A stretch of 64,000 nucleotides of DNA, from NCBI GenBank assembly GCA_028023455.1, contig JAQFVV010006256.1, positions 870,001 to 934,000 on the forward strand, in the 5' to 3' direction. Below the pieces are notes generated by a model. That model was given only the letters and a program-made list of their open reading frames with translations, did no database searches and was not told the DNA's origin. A program made the position numbers and the translations under genes. Source of the stretch: Epiperipatus broadwayi. Taxonomy: Eukaryota; Onychophora; Udeonychophora; Euonychophora; Peripatidae. Of this stretch, positions 1 to 11,568 are shown piece by piece. The stretch's first letter is position 1, and every line of letters starts with the position of its first letter.

Positions 1-881
1 GTTTCACTGTATCTGTTTTTTTCTTGATGAATAAACATCTCATCACTGAGAAAAAAAAAAGTTATCCCTGAATGAAATTGAAATAACATTGTTCAAAAAA
101 TATATAAGCATAATTTGTTTCTCAATATCTAATGTTATTCCTATTGATCTCAATCAATAGACTTGGAAATATTTTTATAATGATTTATTATTGATTAGCT
201 ATTTAGAGAAACCCTAAGTTTCTACATCAGGTGTGTATTATTGACACATTACCATGAGTATTCAAAACAATGCAGATATTTGGAAATAAGCAGTTTATTA
301 TATTTGTTGTTAATTAAAATTATATAAAGTTGTATCAAAGTACCTAATAAGATCCTAGATATGTGATTTTTACTGTTTCCATAATTTGCTGTATTATTTT
401 TGAAAAAACTATAATGAAGATTGAATTAGCTAAAAAAGCATTTGAATCTTGCATAGATTTGATTATTTCAGTGACATAAGTACAAAAATAGGGTCTAAAT
501 GCAATAGGCATTCATAATTTCAAAATGTTAAATTGATGTTTTCATTCATCTACATGAAAATATTAAATTATTTATCATGTAAAACAAATTAATAAACTTG
601 CAAATTTTTTAAAATCCTAATTCCTTATTTATAAAATCATTATATTTTTCATGGTCACATTGCTTTTTTTTAAATGTTCAACTGCTTGCATTGCAAGATC
701 TTTAAGTTTGAGTTAATCTATTGAATTTCTTTTAAAATCTTTTATTTTTAATTTATTATAAAGTCTTTTGATGCTAGCCTGTTATCAAAAGTATGAAAAC
801 AGCAAGAAAACAGTATACACTTCATTAAATAATTTCTTTACCATGTACAGGGGCAATATTGACATTAAACAGCTGTATATG
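1..881. other. A+T-rich intergenic DNA, no gene seen
   Basis: No reading frame of note, splice-flanked exon, RNA gene or repeat was recognised. The stretch is low-complexity A+T-rich sequence ending at the left LTR of the first gypsy element. Confidence 0.6.
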
Positions 882-1397
882 TGCTGTGTTTGCACTTTTG
901 CAAAAAAATGAACTGAAAACAGTATGTATGCATTTTTACTATATCACTCTAGTAAATAAAATTAAAGAGCACTGCTACTAATTTATGCTCCTGAAATTAT
1001 GCACGATTAGCAGATTAATATAAAAAGTCAGGAACCATTTTTTCTGCATCAGTCCCGTACCTTCCCACATGGAACAAATAGAAACTATAACAAACAGCCA
1101 TAAATTGCGGATAAAGCTGTAAAACAAAATGGCAGAAATGAACTGTAAACTGTCAAAGAGTTTGAATGTCGAAATGACTAATTGGTTGAACTTTATAAGG
1201 TAATGCAAGTATTGTTTTAATAGTCTCTACTAATAAATATGTAGTATCTTAACAGTCATTTGTAATTTGGGTAAATATGTAGTATCTTAACAGTCATTTG
1301 TAATTTGGGTAATTAAATAATTATATATAGAAATGTCAAACGTATGTTCATTTTATTTAGTGCTATCTGACTGGTTTACAACATGGAGAAACCCTCA
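882..1397 (+). repeat. 5' LTR of gypsy element 1
   Basis: This segment aligns by eye with 5298-5770 over nearly its whole length, starting at TGCTGTG (TGCCGTG in the 3' copy) and ending ...GAGAAACCCTCA in both. It contains a 38-bp tandem duplication (1235-1310) absent from the 3' LTR. Several differences between the two LTRs show that the insertion is old. Confidence 0.85.
1235..1310 (+). repeat. 38-bp tandem duplication inside the 5' LTR
   Basis: Two adjacent copies of a 38-bp unit beginning AAATATGTAGTATCTTAACA occur, with no difference seen. The 3' LTR has a single copy, so the duplication arose after insertion. Confidence 0.9.
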
Positions 1398-1469
1398 GAC
1401 ATAGCAAAGTGGCAAATTTTTGACAGTTGGAGACCATAATTAAAGTAAAGCACCTTGTAAACTCAATAA

Positions 1470-2160
1470 GAAAAGAATAAATCATGATAGCTCTAAATTC
1501 AACAATGCACGAATTTGACAAATAATATTGACTCGTGGAAAAGTTATATTGAGCAGGTGGAATATTATATGTTAATTAATAAAATTGAAGATGATTGCTA
1601 TAAAATTTCCACACTGCTGCGTTTTGCATGACAATACATGATTCAATTGGTTAATAGGCTTACTGTCCCAAAACATCTGGAAGACCTACCATATCAGGAG
1701 TTTATACAGAGATTAAATGAATATTTCATTCTAAAAACATCAAAATGAATAGCATGCCTTAGGCTAAGAAATAGGATGCAGTTGCCACTATGTCGATTAT
1801 GACTTAGCATTAAGAAAGTTAGCTAAAGACTGCAAATTTGGTCTGGAAATAAGTGACTCTCTACTGGAACAATTCTTATATGGGATGACCGATAACAATT
1901 TTAGAAAGGTTCTATTGAGTGATTCTGATTTAATGTACAAAAGTGCCATGGACAAATGCATAGCACAAGAAGCCATGTTAAATATAGCTTCAGAATGTAC
2001 TACATCTAAATCTCCCGAAAAGATTTCATTCATTAAAGAAAAGTCAAAAAACAACATCCCAATAGGCACATTAAACAACATAAATGTACTTGCTGTGGGA
2101 AATCGGGACATGTAAAAAATAGTTGTAGCTATAAAGACATTATGCAGAATTTATAACATG
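1470..2160 (+). pseudogene. gag remnant of gypsy element 1 (capsid plus CCHC knuckle)
   Basis: Fragments in several frames from about 1525 read like the capsid start of this family (a W-x-x-Y-I-E-Q-V-E-Y-Y block). Further fragments run to a nucleic-acid-binding zinc knuckle at about 2083-2125 with the spacing C-x2-C-x4-H-x4-C complete. A 76-codon open stretch (1885-2115) covers part of it in a frame different from the knuckle. Stops and frameshifts break the whole. In the intact family this protein packages element RNA; here it is a fossil. Confidence 0.75.
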
Positions 2161-2265
2161 ATAGTGCATTTAGATGCAGTTTGTTATTCCAAAGATGGTG
2201 AATCACCTAGGAAAAGGTCAGATTACAAATCTTGGTGAGAAGCGGAATACTGGAACTCATCCATC

Positions 2266-2517
2266 ATGACCATGACAAATAACGACATGGAAATGGATCA
2301 CATTCTAGTAAATGTGCAAATTTATGGAAAACAGATCACTGTGGAAGTTGATAGCAGTGCCAGTTTGTCATTAATCTCCCATAAAGACTGGATGGGGATT
2401 ATAGAAGACCATAATAATAAGTTTAGTCTACATAAAACAGATGTGTTGGTGACAGATATAAATGGAAATAAAGTTGACATTCATGGGAAAATTAGTTCCA
2501 GTAACGTTAAACTCTAG
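2266..2517 (+). pseudogene. retropepsin-like protease remnant of gypsy element 1
   Basis: An 83-codon open stretch carries a DSSAS-LSLIS block where aspartic proteases of Ty3/gypsy elements have D-[ST]-G-A. The glycine after D-S is replaced by serine, which probably kills activity. A second conserved strand (VLVTDINGNK) follows. The protease would process Gag-Pol. It lies between the knuckle and the RT, as expected. Confidence 0.75.
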
Positions 2518-2639
2518 ATGTTGATTCCTTGTGTTATATGTGGTAAATAAAGATATTAGCCCATTACTAGATAGATACTGGTTTGTTCCTTTGTGAATTC
2601 ATGTAAATATATTAAAGACTGTTCAGATGGAAACTATAA

Positions 2640-3434
2640 TAAGAAAAAGATATCCAGAATTGTTTATGCTGGGATTATCAGAGCTTAGAATGAGACCAGT
2701 TGGTGTGGAGTTGGTAAAGAATGCAAAAGCGATTGTATGTAAACCATGTAAGGTGCTGTTTGCAATTAGAGATAAAATTGAAAAAACAAGTGATTCTGAT
2801 GGCTAAGGGAGTTTTAACACTTATTGAAGATTCATCCTGGGTGACACCTATAGTGACTATAATAATAGATGGAAGTATTCGCTTATGTGATTATAGAATC
2901 ACTATTAACAATTATATATAAACAAGGGATCTTATCTGGTTTCAAGCATATGAGAAGTGCTGGTGTTATTGCAGAAGACTAATTATTTTGCCAAAATAGA
3001 CTTAAAGGCAGCTTTCCACCAAATCCCTGTAAGTGAAAATACAGTGGAGCTACTCACTTTAACTACACACAAAGGATTATATAAGTGCAATAAATTACCA
3101 TATGGTATAATGATTGCACCAAATGTTTTCCAGGTGAAATGTATATGTTATTTGGATCCATAGATGGCATAATCCCATATTTGGAATGACATTTTGATTA
3201 CTGGCATGACAGAAGCAAGCTGGAAAAGCATGTGGATCTTGTTTGCTTGAACTTGCATTAGCCAAGTCAAAACTAAATGTAAATAAATGTATATGGTGTA
3301 CCAGGGAAATTAAATTTCTCAGACACATAATAAATGATTATCCAGACCCAGACAAAGTAAAAGCTTTAAAGAATGTAGAGAAGCCAAAAAATATAAAAGA
3401 ACTGCAAGCGTTTCTCAGACTTAAATTTTTATGA
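2640..3434 (+). pseudogene. reverse transcriptase remnant of gypsy element 1
   Basis: Pieces at 2721-2921, 2957-3163 and 3243-3434 represent the RT fingers, palm and connection. Palm motif A is clear (KIDLKAAFHQI, about 2992-3024), followed by K-L-P-Y-G and A-P-x-x-F-Q. The Y-x-D-D region near 3183 reads W-N-D-I-L-I-T, so the first catalytic aspartate is replaced by asparagine. The frame changes at least twice. The connection segment (KALKNVEKPKNIKELQAFL) is well preserved. Confidence 0.8.
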
Positions 3435-3499
3435 AAGTTTTCTACATGGAAAATCACACTTATCTCCAAATGTATGTATTACTTAAAAAAAACAATGTT

Positions 3500-3985
3500 G
3501 AGCTTGGAATATTGAACAGAATAAGGCATTTAGAGCTGTAAAAGACTTGTTAACTTCCAAGGCACTATTGGATCATTACCTTAGTGAGTTAGCTGTAATT
3601 ATTACAAATGGACACATCTGAATATGGCATTGAAGCTGTCATCTCACACCTGTGCTATGATGGAGAACGTCCAATTGTTTATGCCTCTAGAGTGCTGGCA
3701 TCTGCAGAGAAAAATTATACTCAAGTTGATAAATAGACATTGGCAATAGTTTTGCAGTTAAAAAGTTCCATCAATACGTATATGGGTGGAGATTTATTGT
3801 TTATACTGATCATCGCCCCCTAATGGCAATTTTTAGCTCTGAAAAAAACCTCGAATATACAAGCCAACATATGTTATGATGGATAAATATATTGTCACAT
3901 TACAATTTTGAGCTGATCTATAACCTGGGAAAGAAGATTGGACATGCTGATGCTCTGTCTAGATTACCAGATGTCATGGAAAAGA
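3500..3985 (+). pseudogene. RNase H remnant of gypsy element 1
   Basis: Translation shows M-D-T-S-E-Y-G where the family has D-A-S-x-x-G, then the Y-A-S-R-V-L block, a T-D-H-R-P-L block (about 3806-3825) and the closing H-A-D-A-L-S-R-L-P (about 3946-3970). That is the usual order of the gypsy RNase H domain. An in-frame stop interrupts it (near 3736). In a live element this domain degrades the RNA strand of the RNA:DNA hybrid. Confidence 0.75.
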
Positions 3986-4062
3986 TATTTCTAATTAATG
4001 AAATAAATTTTATTGACGCACTAAATTCAAAAAGGGTAAATAGTGTAGTCATAGCAGATTGA

Positions 4063-5265
4063 ATGAAGAAAGATAAGAGTTATGTCCAATTAATACAATG
4101 TTTAAAACACAGTTGGCCAATCAAATGCCCTGAGGAACTAAACAAAATAATCTGGACTGCAAGAGGTGGACTCTTGGTTTATAAAGGATGTATTTTAAAC
4201 AATGATCATGTGTTGGTTCCTACTGAAGGTAGAATCCAAGTATTAAATCTATTGCATCAGGGACATCCGGGAATCATGAGAATGAAAGCACTTGCCAGAT
4301 CATACGTATGGTGGCCAAATTTGACAAATGATATAGAAAGTTAATAAAAGGATGTGCTAATTGTCAGCAAACAGCTAAGCTACCGCTCAAACAATTTGAA
4401 ACATGAGAAACACCTACTCCTTGGACATGCAATCATTTAGACCATGTTGGTTCATTAAATGGGCATTTAATACTGCTATTGGTAGATACATATTCACATT
4501 AGACTGAGTATAGATCAGGTCAAGAATACCAACACTGAACCAATTGTAATGGATAATGGTTCGGGCTTCACATCGAGAAACTTTATAGATTTTCTGAATG
4601 ACCAAGGATTAAAACACATTCTTATGCCTCCATACCATCCCGAGAGTAATGGCATTACAGAGCTAGGTGTTCAACATTTAAAATATACCTTAAAAAAACG
4701 AATAATAAAAATATGTATAAAGCCTTAGTACAAGCCATGTATGTGCAAAACTTTACACCAAATACAGCATCTGGGAGGTTTACTGCAGATATATTGATGT
4801 GTCACTCTTCACACACATTTGTCTCAGCTATTACTTGTAAAGCTAAAGGCAGTAAAATCCCTCTAGCTATGAAATTCTTACCAGGTGAGAAAATTTGGAT
4901 CCATGACTTATTGAAACATAAATAGATTCCTGGCATGATAAAACAAATACTATCTAAGCAAATACATCTGGTGAATTTACAAAAATGGCAAGATGTTCAG
5001 GGAACACATAAACCACCTGCACTTTCATTATGAAAGCTCTATACCAGATGGATATTTAAATACATTACCTGAAGTTAATACAAATAGTAGGCATGCGGAT
5101 GAAACTGATTGTAGAGATGAACTCGATTTAGAAACATACAAGGAAGAATAAATGTGTGAAGAACAACCAGAACTGACTTGTATCCCAGGTGAAGATCAGA
5201 ACATCCCTAGAGCTTCCAGAACACAATGTCCACTGGTTAAATTTAAAGATTATGTGTGTTAGTTA
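4063..5265 (+). pseudogene. integrase remnant of gypsy element 1, with core deletion
   Basis: The 93-codon open stretch at 4063-4344 holds the HHCC zinc domain start (H-Q-G-H-P-G-I and Y-V-W-W-P). The paired cysteines (G-C-A-N-C) follow at about 4350-4365, after a stop. The catalytic core begins at about 4435 (L-D-H-V-G, then V-D-T-Y-S-H) and resumes with V-M-D-N-G-S-G-F-T and P-P-Y-H-P-E-S-N-G (4545-4660). Only about 15 residues separate these blocks, where the family has roughly three times that, so part of the core is deleted. The tail has the end of the core and a W-I-H-D turn (4880-4915), then degenerates. Confidence 0.75.
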
Positions 5266-5297
5266 AATATCATTTATTTCTAGAGTGGGGGAAAAAC

Positions 5298-5770
5298 TGC
5301 CGTGCTTGCGCTTTTGCAAAAAAATGAACTGAAAGTGGAGTGTATGCATTTACTATATCATTCTAGTAAATAAAATTAAAGGAGTGCTGCTACTAATTTA
5401 TGCTCCTGAAATTATGTACAATAAATGGATTAATATAAAAATTCAGGAGACATTTTTTCTGCCTCAGTCCCATACTTTCCCGCGTGGAACAAATAGAAAC
5501 TATAACAAACAGCCATAAATTGTGGATAAAGCTGTAAAACAAAATGGCAGAAGCGAATTGTAACCCATCAATGAGTTTGAGGGTTGAAATGACTATTTGG
5601 TTGAACTTTATAAGGCAATGTGAGTAATGTTTTAATTGCTTCTACTAATAAATATGTAATATCTTAACAGTCCTTTGTAATTTGTGTAATTAAATAATTA
5701 TATATAGAAATATCAAATGCATGTTCATTTTATTTAATGCTGACTGGTTTCCAACACGAAGAAACCCTCA
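5298..5770 (+). repeat. 3' LTR of gypsy element 1
   Basis: It begins TGCCGTG directly after a purine-rich tract (AGAGTGGGGGAAAAA, about 5283-5297), which is the expected polypurine primer site. It matches the 5' LTR through to GAAACCCTCA and differs by scattered substitutions and by lacking the 38-bp duplication. Confidence 0.85.
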
Positions 5771-5948
5771 CTATTTGGTTGAACTTTATAAGACAATGCG
5801 AGTATTGTTTTAATTGCTTCTACTAACAAATATGTAGTATCTTAACAGTCCTTTGTAATTTGTGTAATTAAATAATTATATATAGAAATATCAAATGCAT
5901 GTTCGTTTTATTTAATGCTGACTGGTTTCCAACACGGAGAAACCCTGT
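5771..5948 (+). repeat. 178-bp tandem copy of the 3' part of the LTR
   Basis: The segment repeats 5593-5770 almost base for base, starting CTATTTGGTTGAACTTTATA and ending ACGGAGAAACCCT. The element therefore ends in one and a fraction LTRs. It may come from unequal exchange or slippage after insertion. Confidence 0.85.
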
Positions 5949-5949
5949 C

Positions 5950-6486
5950 ATAGCTATATATATAAATAATTTATTATATAATAAACAACAAAAGTCAAAG
6001 AAAGAACAACTAAAGTTTATTTACTCTCTTTATATATAAAATATTAATAAGTAGTATATTTTAAGTAATTCAACTAGTTTGCTTGCTGGTTGTTTTACAA
6101 TAAACACATGCAGATGAAGTTAAGAAAATCTCTTGCATTTTTTCATTGCTGTACTAAACTATATACTTCATTGCATTATTCTTTGCATGCACAGCTATTC
6201 ACATTGTTGCACATGCTACTACACAAATACTGTACTTCACAGTAATGCGCTGCTACTGTCACAAATACACGTCGCTATTTTTAGTATTTATATTGTTTTC
6301 AATAATTTGCACAATCAGTCCAAATTAACATATTTTTACAAATTAGCATGATTTTATTCATCTGCATATTGCCATAACTTAAATTTTCTGAAATGTAATT
6401 CACTTACTATCCAACTAACATAAATGTGTAAAGATTTTATTAACAACTTTATATATATATGTTTAAATTTAGTCAGACACGGCACA
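5950..6486 (-). repeat. Probable 3' LTR of gypsy element 2
   Basis: On the minus strand a purine-rich tract (CTAGAGGTGAGG) is followed by TGTGCCGTGTCTGAC, the arrangement of polypurine tract plus LTR start. The segment then holds A+T-rich TATA-like and AATAAA-like sequences before ending near ...CTATGACA, exactly at the edge of element 1. There is no second copy to compare with, so the limits are inferred. Confidence 0.5.
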
Positions 6487-6599
6487 ACCTCACCTCTAGA
6501 AATTAATGCCCAGTTTAATTGCATATATAATCTTAATTTCTCTGGCCTTCTCTGCACTCTAGCTTGTCAAGAAGGGGGTATTGGCCACTTTCTCAATTG

Positions 6600-9060
6600 G
6601 CCAGTCACTTGATTCTGCAAGTACATCAAGAGGATTTAGTCTTGAAGAATCTTTTTTCATTTAATTCAGTTCTAAGTAACTCTTCTGCTTGAGTTTCAGA
6701 CAAATCACCATCATCTTTACTTTCCTTTACAAAATGCAGGAAAACTCACTATAAATCACTTAAACAGATTCTAATATGGTCAATGTGTCTTCTAATTTAT
6801 TTACCATCAACTATTGTATTGCAAGTAATTGTTTTGATAATAATTCTGATACAATTCCTGTTTCCATTTCTTTCTTAAGATATCACATATCCAAATTGTT
6901 TCTCCTAGATTGAGCTTGACATTTTAATTTGTCTCCCTCTTCTTGTTTTTTTTTTTTCAAGATCTGTATAGAGATGCAAATTCTAAATTTTTTGGTTCAT
7001 TGATATATCTGCTGGTATCATGAATATCTGTTTATTTCATATTATTCAATGTTAACATCAATAGTTGCTTGGCTTTTTCGGATCACCATTGAATTCCAGA
7101 TGATATGGGAGTGTTATTATCCCAAAAGTCTTTCCATTAGAATGATACAAATTCTGTGCTTTTATTAGAAAATTAATTCAGGATATCCATGAGTAACAAA
7201 TAGCTCATTTAGCATTTTCCTTATGTTCTCCACATTTGTATTATTCACCACTCAGTATTTAGACTATTTGGAATATAGATCCATGGAATGATCTGGCATG
7301 TTCTATATGAATCCTCTATGAAGATTTGAAAGATCATGGCCACAGTACCAACTCTTTCATTGGTAGTATTACCATATTGATTGCCATGTTTTGAAACTCT
7401 TTATGGTTTGCTATATATCAATTCATATTAGGTCATCTACTTAACATTTATTCAACTCTTGCGTTCTAACTATTTTAGGATGTTCCTTGTGTTAAGATGG
7501 AATCATCAGGTGGTCTGCTATTAATATACATCCATTACACATGGACAAACTGTGACATTTCTAATGGGCTGGATAACATAGCTAGATCAAGTTTTAAGTC
7601 ATCTGCCTGCAATCCATTGCTTGGTTAGCTGATATTCAGAATCATCTTTAGGCCATTTATTGAAGATTGTACTTCAGGTTTTATTAAATTTATGTAGTTT
7701 ACTTTGTTGATTCAAATTGTGTATCCAGTACTCTTCATAAAGAATCAGCATGAGTAATTTGCTTTTCTGACTTAAACATTAATTCAAAGTCATAGGAAAC
7801 TACAATGTTTATCCATGTTAACATTCGCTGACTCACCATCTGATCAGTCCTTTTTAAATTTCGCAATATTCTCATTAAAGTTGATGAAATTTCATGGTGA
7901 AAACAAGGGTTAGAACTTCTTTAATATGTAGCTATAATTTTCCTCAGTGACTCATAATGTTCTGCATGTACATACAATAGGGCAATTGTCTCCATAAACT
8001 TTGTGAGAAATCATGGCATCAGCACAATATTCCAATGTTTATCATTATAATTACTACTTGGTCATTACAATAGTATACCTGCAGTTGATTTGGCATTAGG
8101 TAGTCTTTTATTTTCTTGAAGGCTATGTCTTGTTCAACTCATCTCTGCTGTTGTTTCTTCTTTAACAATTCATGGAATGCAGTTGCAATATTAGATGTGG
8201 CTATAAGGAAACTCTCAAAGAAATTTAATACTCCCAAGAGAGCAAGTCTCTGATGTCTTTTGGCTTCAAAGCAGTTTTTACAACTCTTAACTTTCTTCAG
8301 ATCTGGATACTTTTCTTTATCTATCAAGGTTATTTCCTAAGGATTTGATTTCTCTGGCAGGCCATACGATTTTAGCTACATTAAGTTGAACCATTAATCT
8401 TTCTAGATTTCCACCCATTGTGTTTTCTAAGTTCACTTTCCATCTTAGCAGTTATCAGAATGTCATGCTGATATCACATAACTCCTATATCTTTCAAAAG
8501 ATTGCCTATCTTCACTTGGAACACATTCGGAACTATTGTTACTTTATAAGACAGTTTGTTATTCTTAAAAAATTTCAAATGTTTATTGATAGTTAAGTGT
8601 TTGTATGTTCTTTGGTAACAAGAATCTCGTAGAATACAGACTGCAAATCTATTTCAGAAAACCAAGTTAACTTTTTTATTTATGTTTTTGTTTACAGTTC
8701 CATGAAAGTAACTGCATAATTGAATCATCCCATCATGTTTTAGAATCATAATGATAGGTGTTATGCAGGATAACTCTTCATTAGATGAAATTATGTCGTT
8801 CTTAACCAAATTATTTAGTGCTTCTGTCACTTTAGGTTTTAGAGCAATGATTGTCTGCATACAACAATCAAGAGAATTATTCATTATTTAATGTCAATAG
8901 GTTGCATCTTCAACTCTTCTGCACTTGAACAAATGCAGAAACTTTTCCTGTATTTTGAATTCTAACCAGATTCCTTATAATTTTAATTCTAAGAGGTTTG
9001 AACCTGTTATGACTCTAGGATTAAGTTTAAATCTATTATATATAGAAGTAAATTTTATAC
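6600..9060 (-). pseudogene. pol remnant of gypsy element 2
   Basis: The clearest piece is 8884-8654, a 76-codon open stretch matching the start of the RT: A-L-N-N-L-V-K-N-D-I-I, a C-I-T-P-I-I-M-I-L-K-H-D-G-M block and V-N-K-N-I-N-K-K. The region 8327-8139 matches the connection between RT and RNase H (K-Y-P-D-L-K-K-V-K, then L-G-V-L-N-F-F-E-S-F). A D-D-I-L-I-T block is visible near 8490-8450. RNase H blocks (H-A-D-S-L) and integrase pieces around G-P-F-H-G (about 7300-7250) follow in changing frames, with many stops. It is inactive. Confidence 0.7.
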
Positions 9061-9379
9061 TCTCCTGTTGACTTCCACTGTCATTGCTGCAATCATTTTT
9101 ATATTAATCTGGTTTCTTTCCACAACTGTTGCCACTAGATTTATTTTATTCATTGGTACATGCTTTTTACATTTTCTTGAAATAGTTATCCGGTTATTTT
9201 GTGAATTAAGAGACCCATCTGCCTTGCTTTTTGTTGCAAAGTTTCACATCCAGTCAATCACAATTTTTGTCACTTGTCATTTATCTTTTTCACATTAGTT
9301 TTACATCTTCAGACTCCTCTCTTAGATTTACATTCTGGATATAAATCATTTGTTTTGATAAACTCGAAATAAATGTCCC

Positions 9380-9970
9380 TTTGAGTGTGTAAGTATAGTA
9401 TTTTTCATTTTACACATCTTTTTAATGTGTCCCTTAGCATCATAATAATCACATATGTAGTCTTCATCCATAATCTAATTTATAGTTTGGGCTTGTACTT
9501 TGTTTACTGCTGCATTAAGTTTGAAATACTGTCACATTTTCTTGGTTGGCCTCATAAGTTATTTCTTTTGCAACAGCAGTGGCATACATTAATTTAGACC
9601 CACTAAGTACTCTTTTTCTGAGCTTATTGTCACACATACCTCATAGCAATTGATATAGAAGCATGTAGTCATATACCATGTCATACTGTTATATGTTTCA
9701 TGTAAGAGTTTAGATGTATTATATGTCTCGGTATTATTAGTTTGAAATGTGTTTAACTTTTCTACCAATTCTTCATGTGGGATATTCTCTAATCTGTATG
9801 AATTACGATGAAAGCTATGTGCAATACATCTTTGCCTTCCATCCACATCAATGTTGTGATTTGTTATCCACAATATTGTTAATCATCATATATTTCTTAA
9901 CATTAGCAACATATATCTACCATTCGTCTGTATTATTAACATCAAACTGAGTTATTGAACTATTTGCAAT
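9380..9970 (-). pseudogene. gag remnant of gypsy element 2, zinc knuckle damaged
   Basis: An open stretch of 94 codons (9873-9589) continues from a D-E-W-x-I-Y-V-A-N-V-K-K-Y-M block near 9940-9890, the family capsid start. At about 9455-9410 a knuckle reads C-D-Y-Y-D-A-K-G-H-I-K-K-M-C. The second zinc-binding cysteine is tyrosine here, a one-base change. It is a fossil Gag. Confidence 0.65.
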
Positions 9971-10000
9971 GCCATATTGCTTTTTATCATTAATTACACA

Positions 10001-11544
10001 CTAAGCTGCTATAATCCAACAGGTCTAATGAACTTCCTCTTCAATTCTGGATTTCACTATGTTGATGATTGTGCTACACTTTCCAGTTCAAAAGATGATT
10101 CACAATATATATGTAATGTTTTGAATATATAAAGATTAATGTTTAAAAAAACTCAAATTTTTTATCAGCCAATGATGGAAGTAATATCCTCAGCAACTTT
10201 TAACTTGGTAATCGACTTGAGAATGTAAGATATCTTGCCAGTTTAATAAATAGAAAAGTGCACTTAAATGTTGAGGGTGCAACATACATTTGAAGTACTG
10301 CTGCTACTTTTAATCATCACAGGGAAATAACTACTGCAGCTAAATTAGATGCATATAGCACTATTATTTTATCTGATTTATTGCATGGGAGACTTGGATA
10401 CCTTATTAATACATTATTAAATTATTTTTTTGGAAGTTTCATTTAAATATACTCTGTAAAATTTTAAAAATACAATGGCAAGATCATAAAACCAATCAAT
10501 ATGTTCAAAGCTGGATATAGTACTATAGTTTATTATTGTAAAATTATACTTTTATTAGATTGGAAATGTAAAATGAATGAACAATATAAGACTTCCTTAA
10601 AAATATTTTATGGCAAACTTAAACATGGTTGTTATAATAGCCTCCACTTACATTATAAGAATTATCTCAAACATTATAAAGATATAAAATGTTTCTATTG
10701 GGAAGATATAGCAGAGACTGGAGTATATATTAGATATGATGTTTAAGTATTTCAAAAAAGTTTTCTAGTGAAAAAATTAAAAGCATCACAAATAACAATT
10801 TTTTGCTAAAGAAATTATAAGTATTGGAAAATATCAAGTAAACAGAAAAATGCACCCAGAGGTTCTGTATGTGATCATATTTGTTTCATAGAGTGGTTTG
10901 TATAATTATCACAAAACTCATTTCTAGAGTAGTTTTTCTCCCCTTGGAGTTAGAATGTCATACTCATTTACAAATGATTGCTATATGTATATACGGTAAT
11001 CTGATACAAAAAGCACTATTTTAAATAAATGAAGTGAATTAAAAAAAAAAAATTACAGAAAAGCAATGCACAATTCTAATTTTTATTTTTTTAATCACAA
11101 AAAAGGCAATAGTATAATTATTTTTTGCACTACTATAAAATATATAATTGACTAAAAGATGAAAAAAAAATTTTTTTTGGACTTAATAATTATTTCTAAT
11201 ATTTACTTTAACTGTCATCAATCACTTAAATCATAGTTCTGTACTAACTGTTCTTTATCAACTCACATTTTCACAGTTGTACATGAATAGTAAATAATTC
11301 TGACTCCAGACTTTTCATTATTTGTTATTTTAAATCTAAAGTTAGAATGGCTATAGTTGTTACAAATGACTGATAATGATGGAGTGATCTGTGTCAAATA
11401 GTTTAATTTGAAAATTTTGTTCTTTATATATACCAATCATTTTAAATATTGACTAAATTATCATTATTTGTGTGTGTGCTCTTCTAAAAAAAAAGCAACT
11501 ATTAAAGAAATTTTTTACACAATATATTTTATTTTTAATATATA
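10001..11544. other. Intergenic A+T-rich DNA downstream of SFR1
   Basis: An 81-codon open stretch at 10501-10746 has no recognisable domain, and its lysine/tyrosine-rich composition is what A+T-rich random DNA gives. Nothing else was seen apart from homopolymer runs near 11041 and 11161. Confidence 0.5.
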
Positions 11545-11550
11545 TTTATT
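11545..11550 (-). terminator. SFR1: Polyadenylation signal AATAAA of SFR1
   Basis: The minus strand reads AATAAA about 20 bases after the SFR1 stop codon (TAA at 11571-11569). That implies a very short 3' UTR. It is the first canonical signal after the stop; in such A+T-rich DNA its use is likely but not proven. Confidence 0.5.
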
Positions 11551-11568
11551 ACAAATAAAAAAATTCAA

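Larger units (their letters stand above)
882..5950 (+). mobile_element. Ty3/gypsy LTR retrotransposon (Mag / K02A2.6-like), degenerate
   Basis: Two long direct repeats (882-1397 and 5298-5770) enclose, in order, a gag remnant with a zinc knuckle, a retropepsin-like protease, reverse transcriptase, RNase H and an integrase with HHCC and DDE-type blocks. The order PR-RT-RH-IN is that of Ty3/gypsy (Metaviridae) elements. The integrase wording around 4255-4340 resembles the predicted proteins usually labelled K02A2.6-like. All domains are cut by stops and frameshifts, catalytic positions are altered in RT, and the integrase core has lost sequence, so it should be immobile. A clean target-site duplication was not found. 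Confidence 0.9.
5950..10000 (-). mobile_element. Second Ty3/gypsy LTR retrotransposon remnant, minus strand
   Basis: Reading the minus strand from about 10.0 kb down gives gag-like fragments (9950-9400), protease and RT fragments (9060-8450), an RNase H region (8200-7780), integrase fragments (7700-7080) and a 3' LTR (6486-5950). It is more decayed than element 1. No 5' LTR was found to the right of 10.0 kb, so it is truncated there or the LTR was lost. It is a different lineage from element 1: the LTRs share no visible similarity. Confidence 0.75.

Noticed and set aside
882-5960. Target-site duplication around gypsy element 1 (AGCTGTATAT left, AGCTATATAT right)
   Set aside because: The strings are similar but not at the exact element edges, and the right edge abuts another element.
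10501-10746. 81-codon plus-strand frame as a small gene
   Set aside because: Low-complexity Lys/Tyr/Leu composition typical of A+T-rich DNA, no domain, no splice context or homologue recognised.
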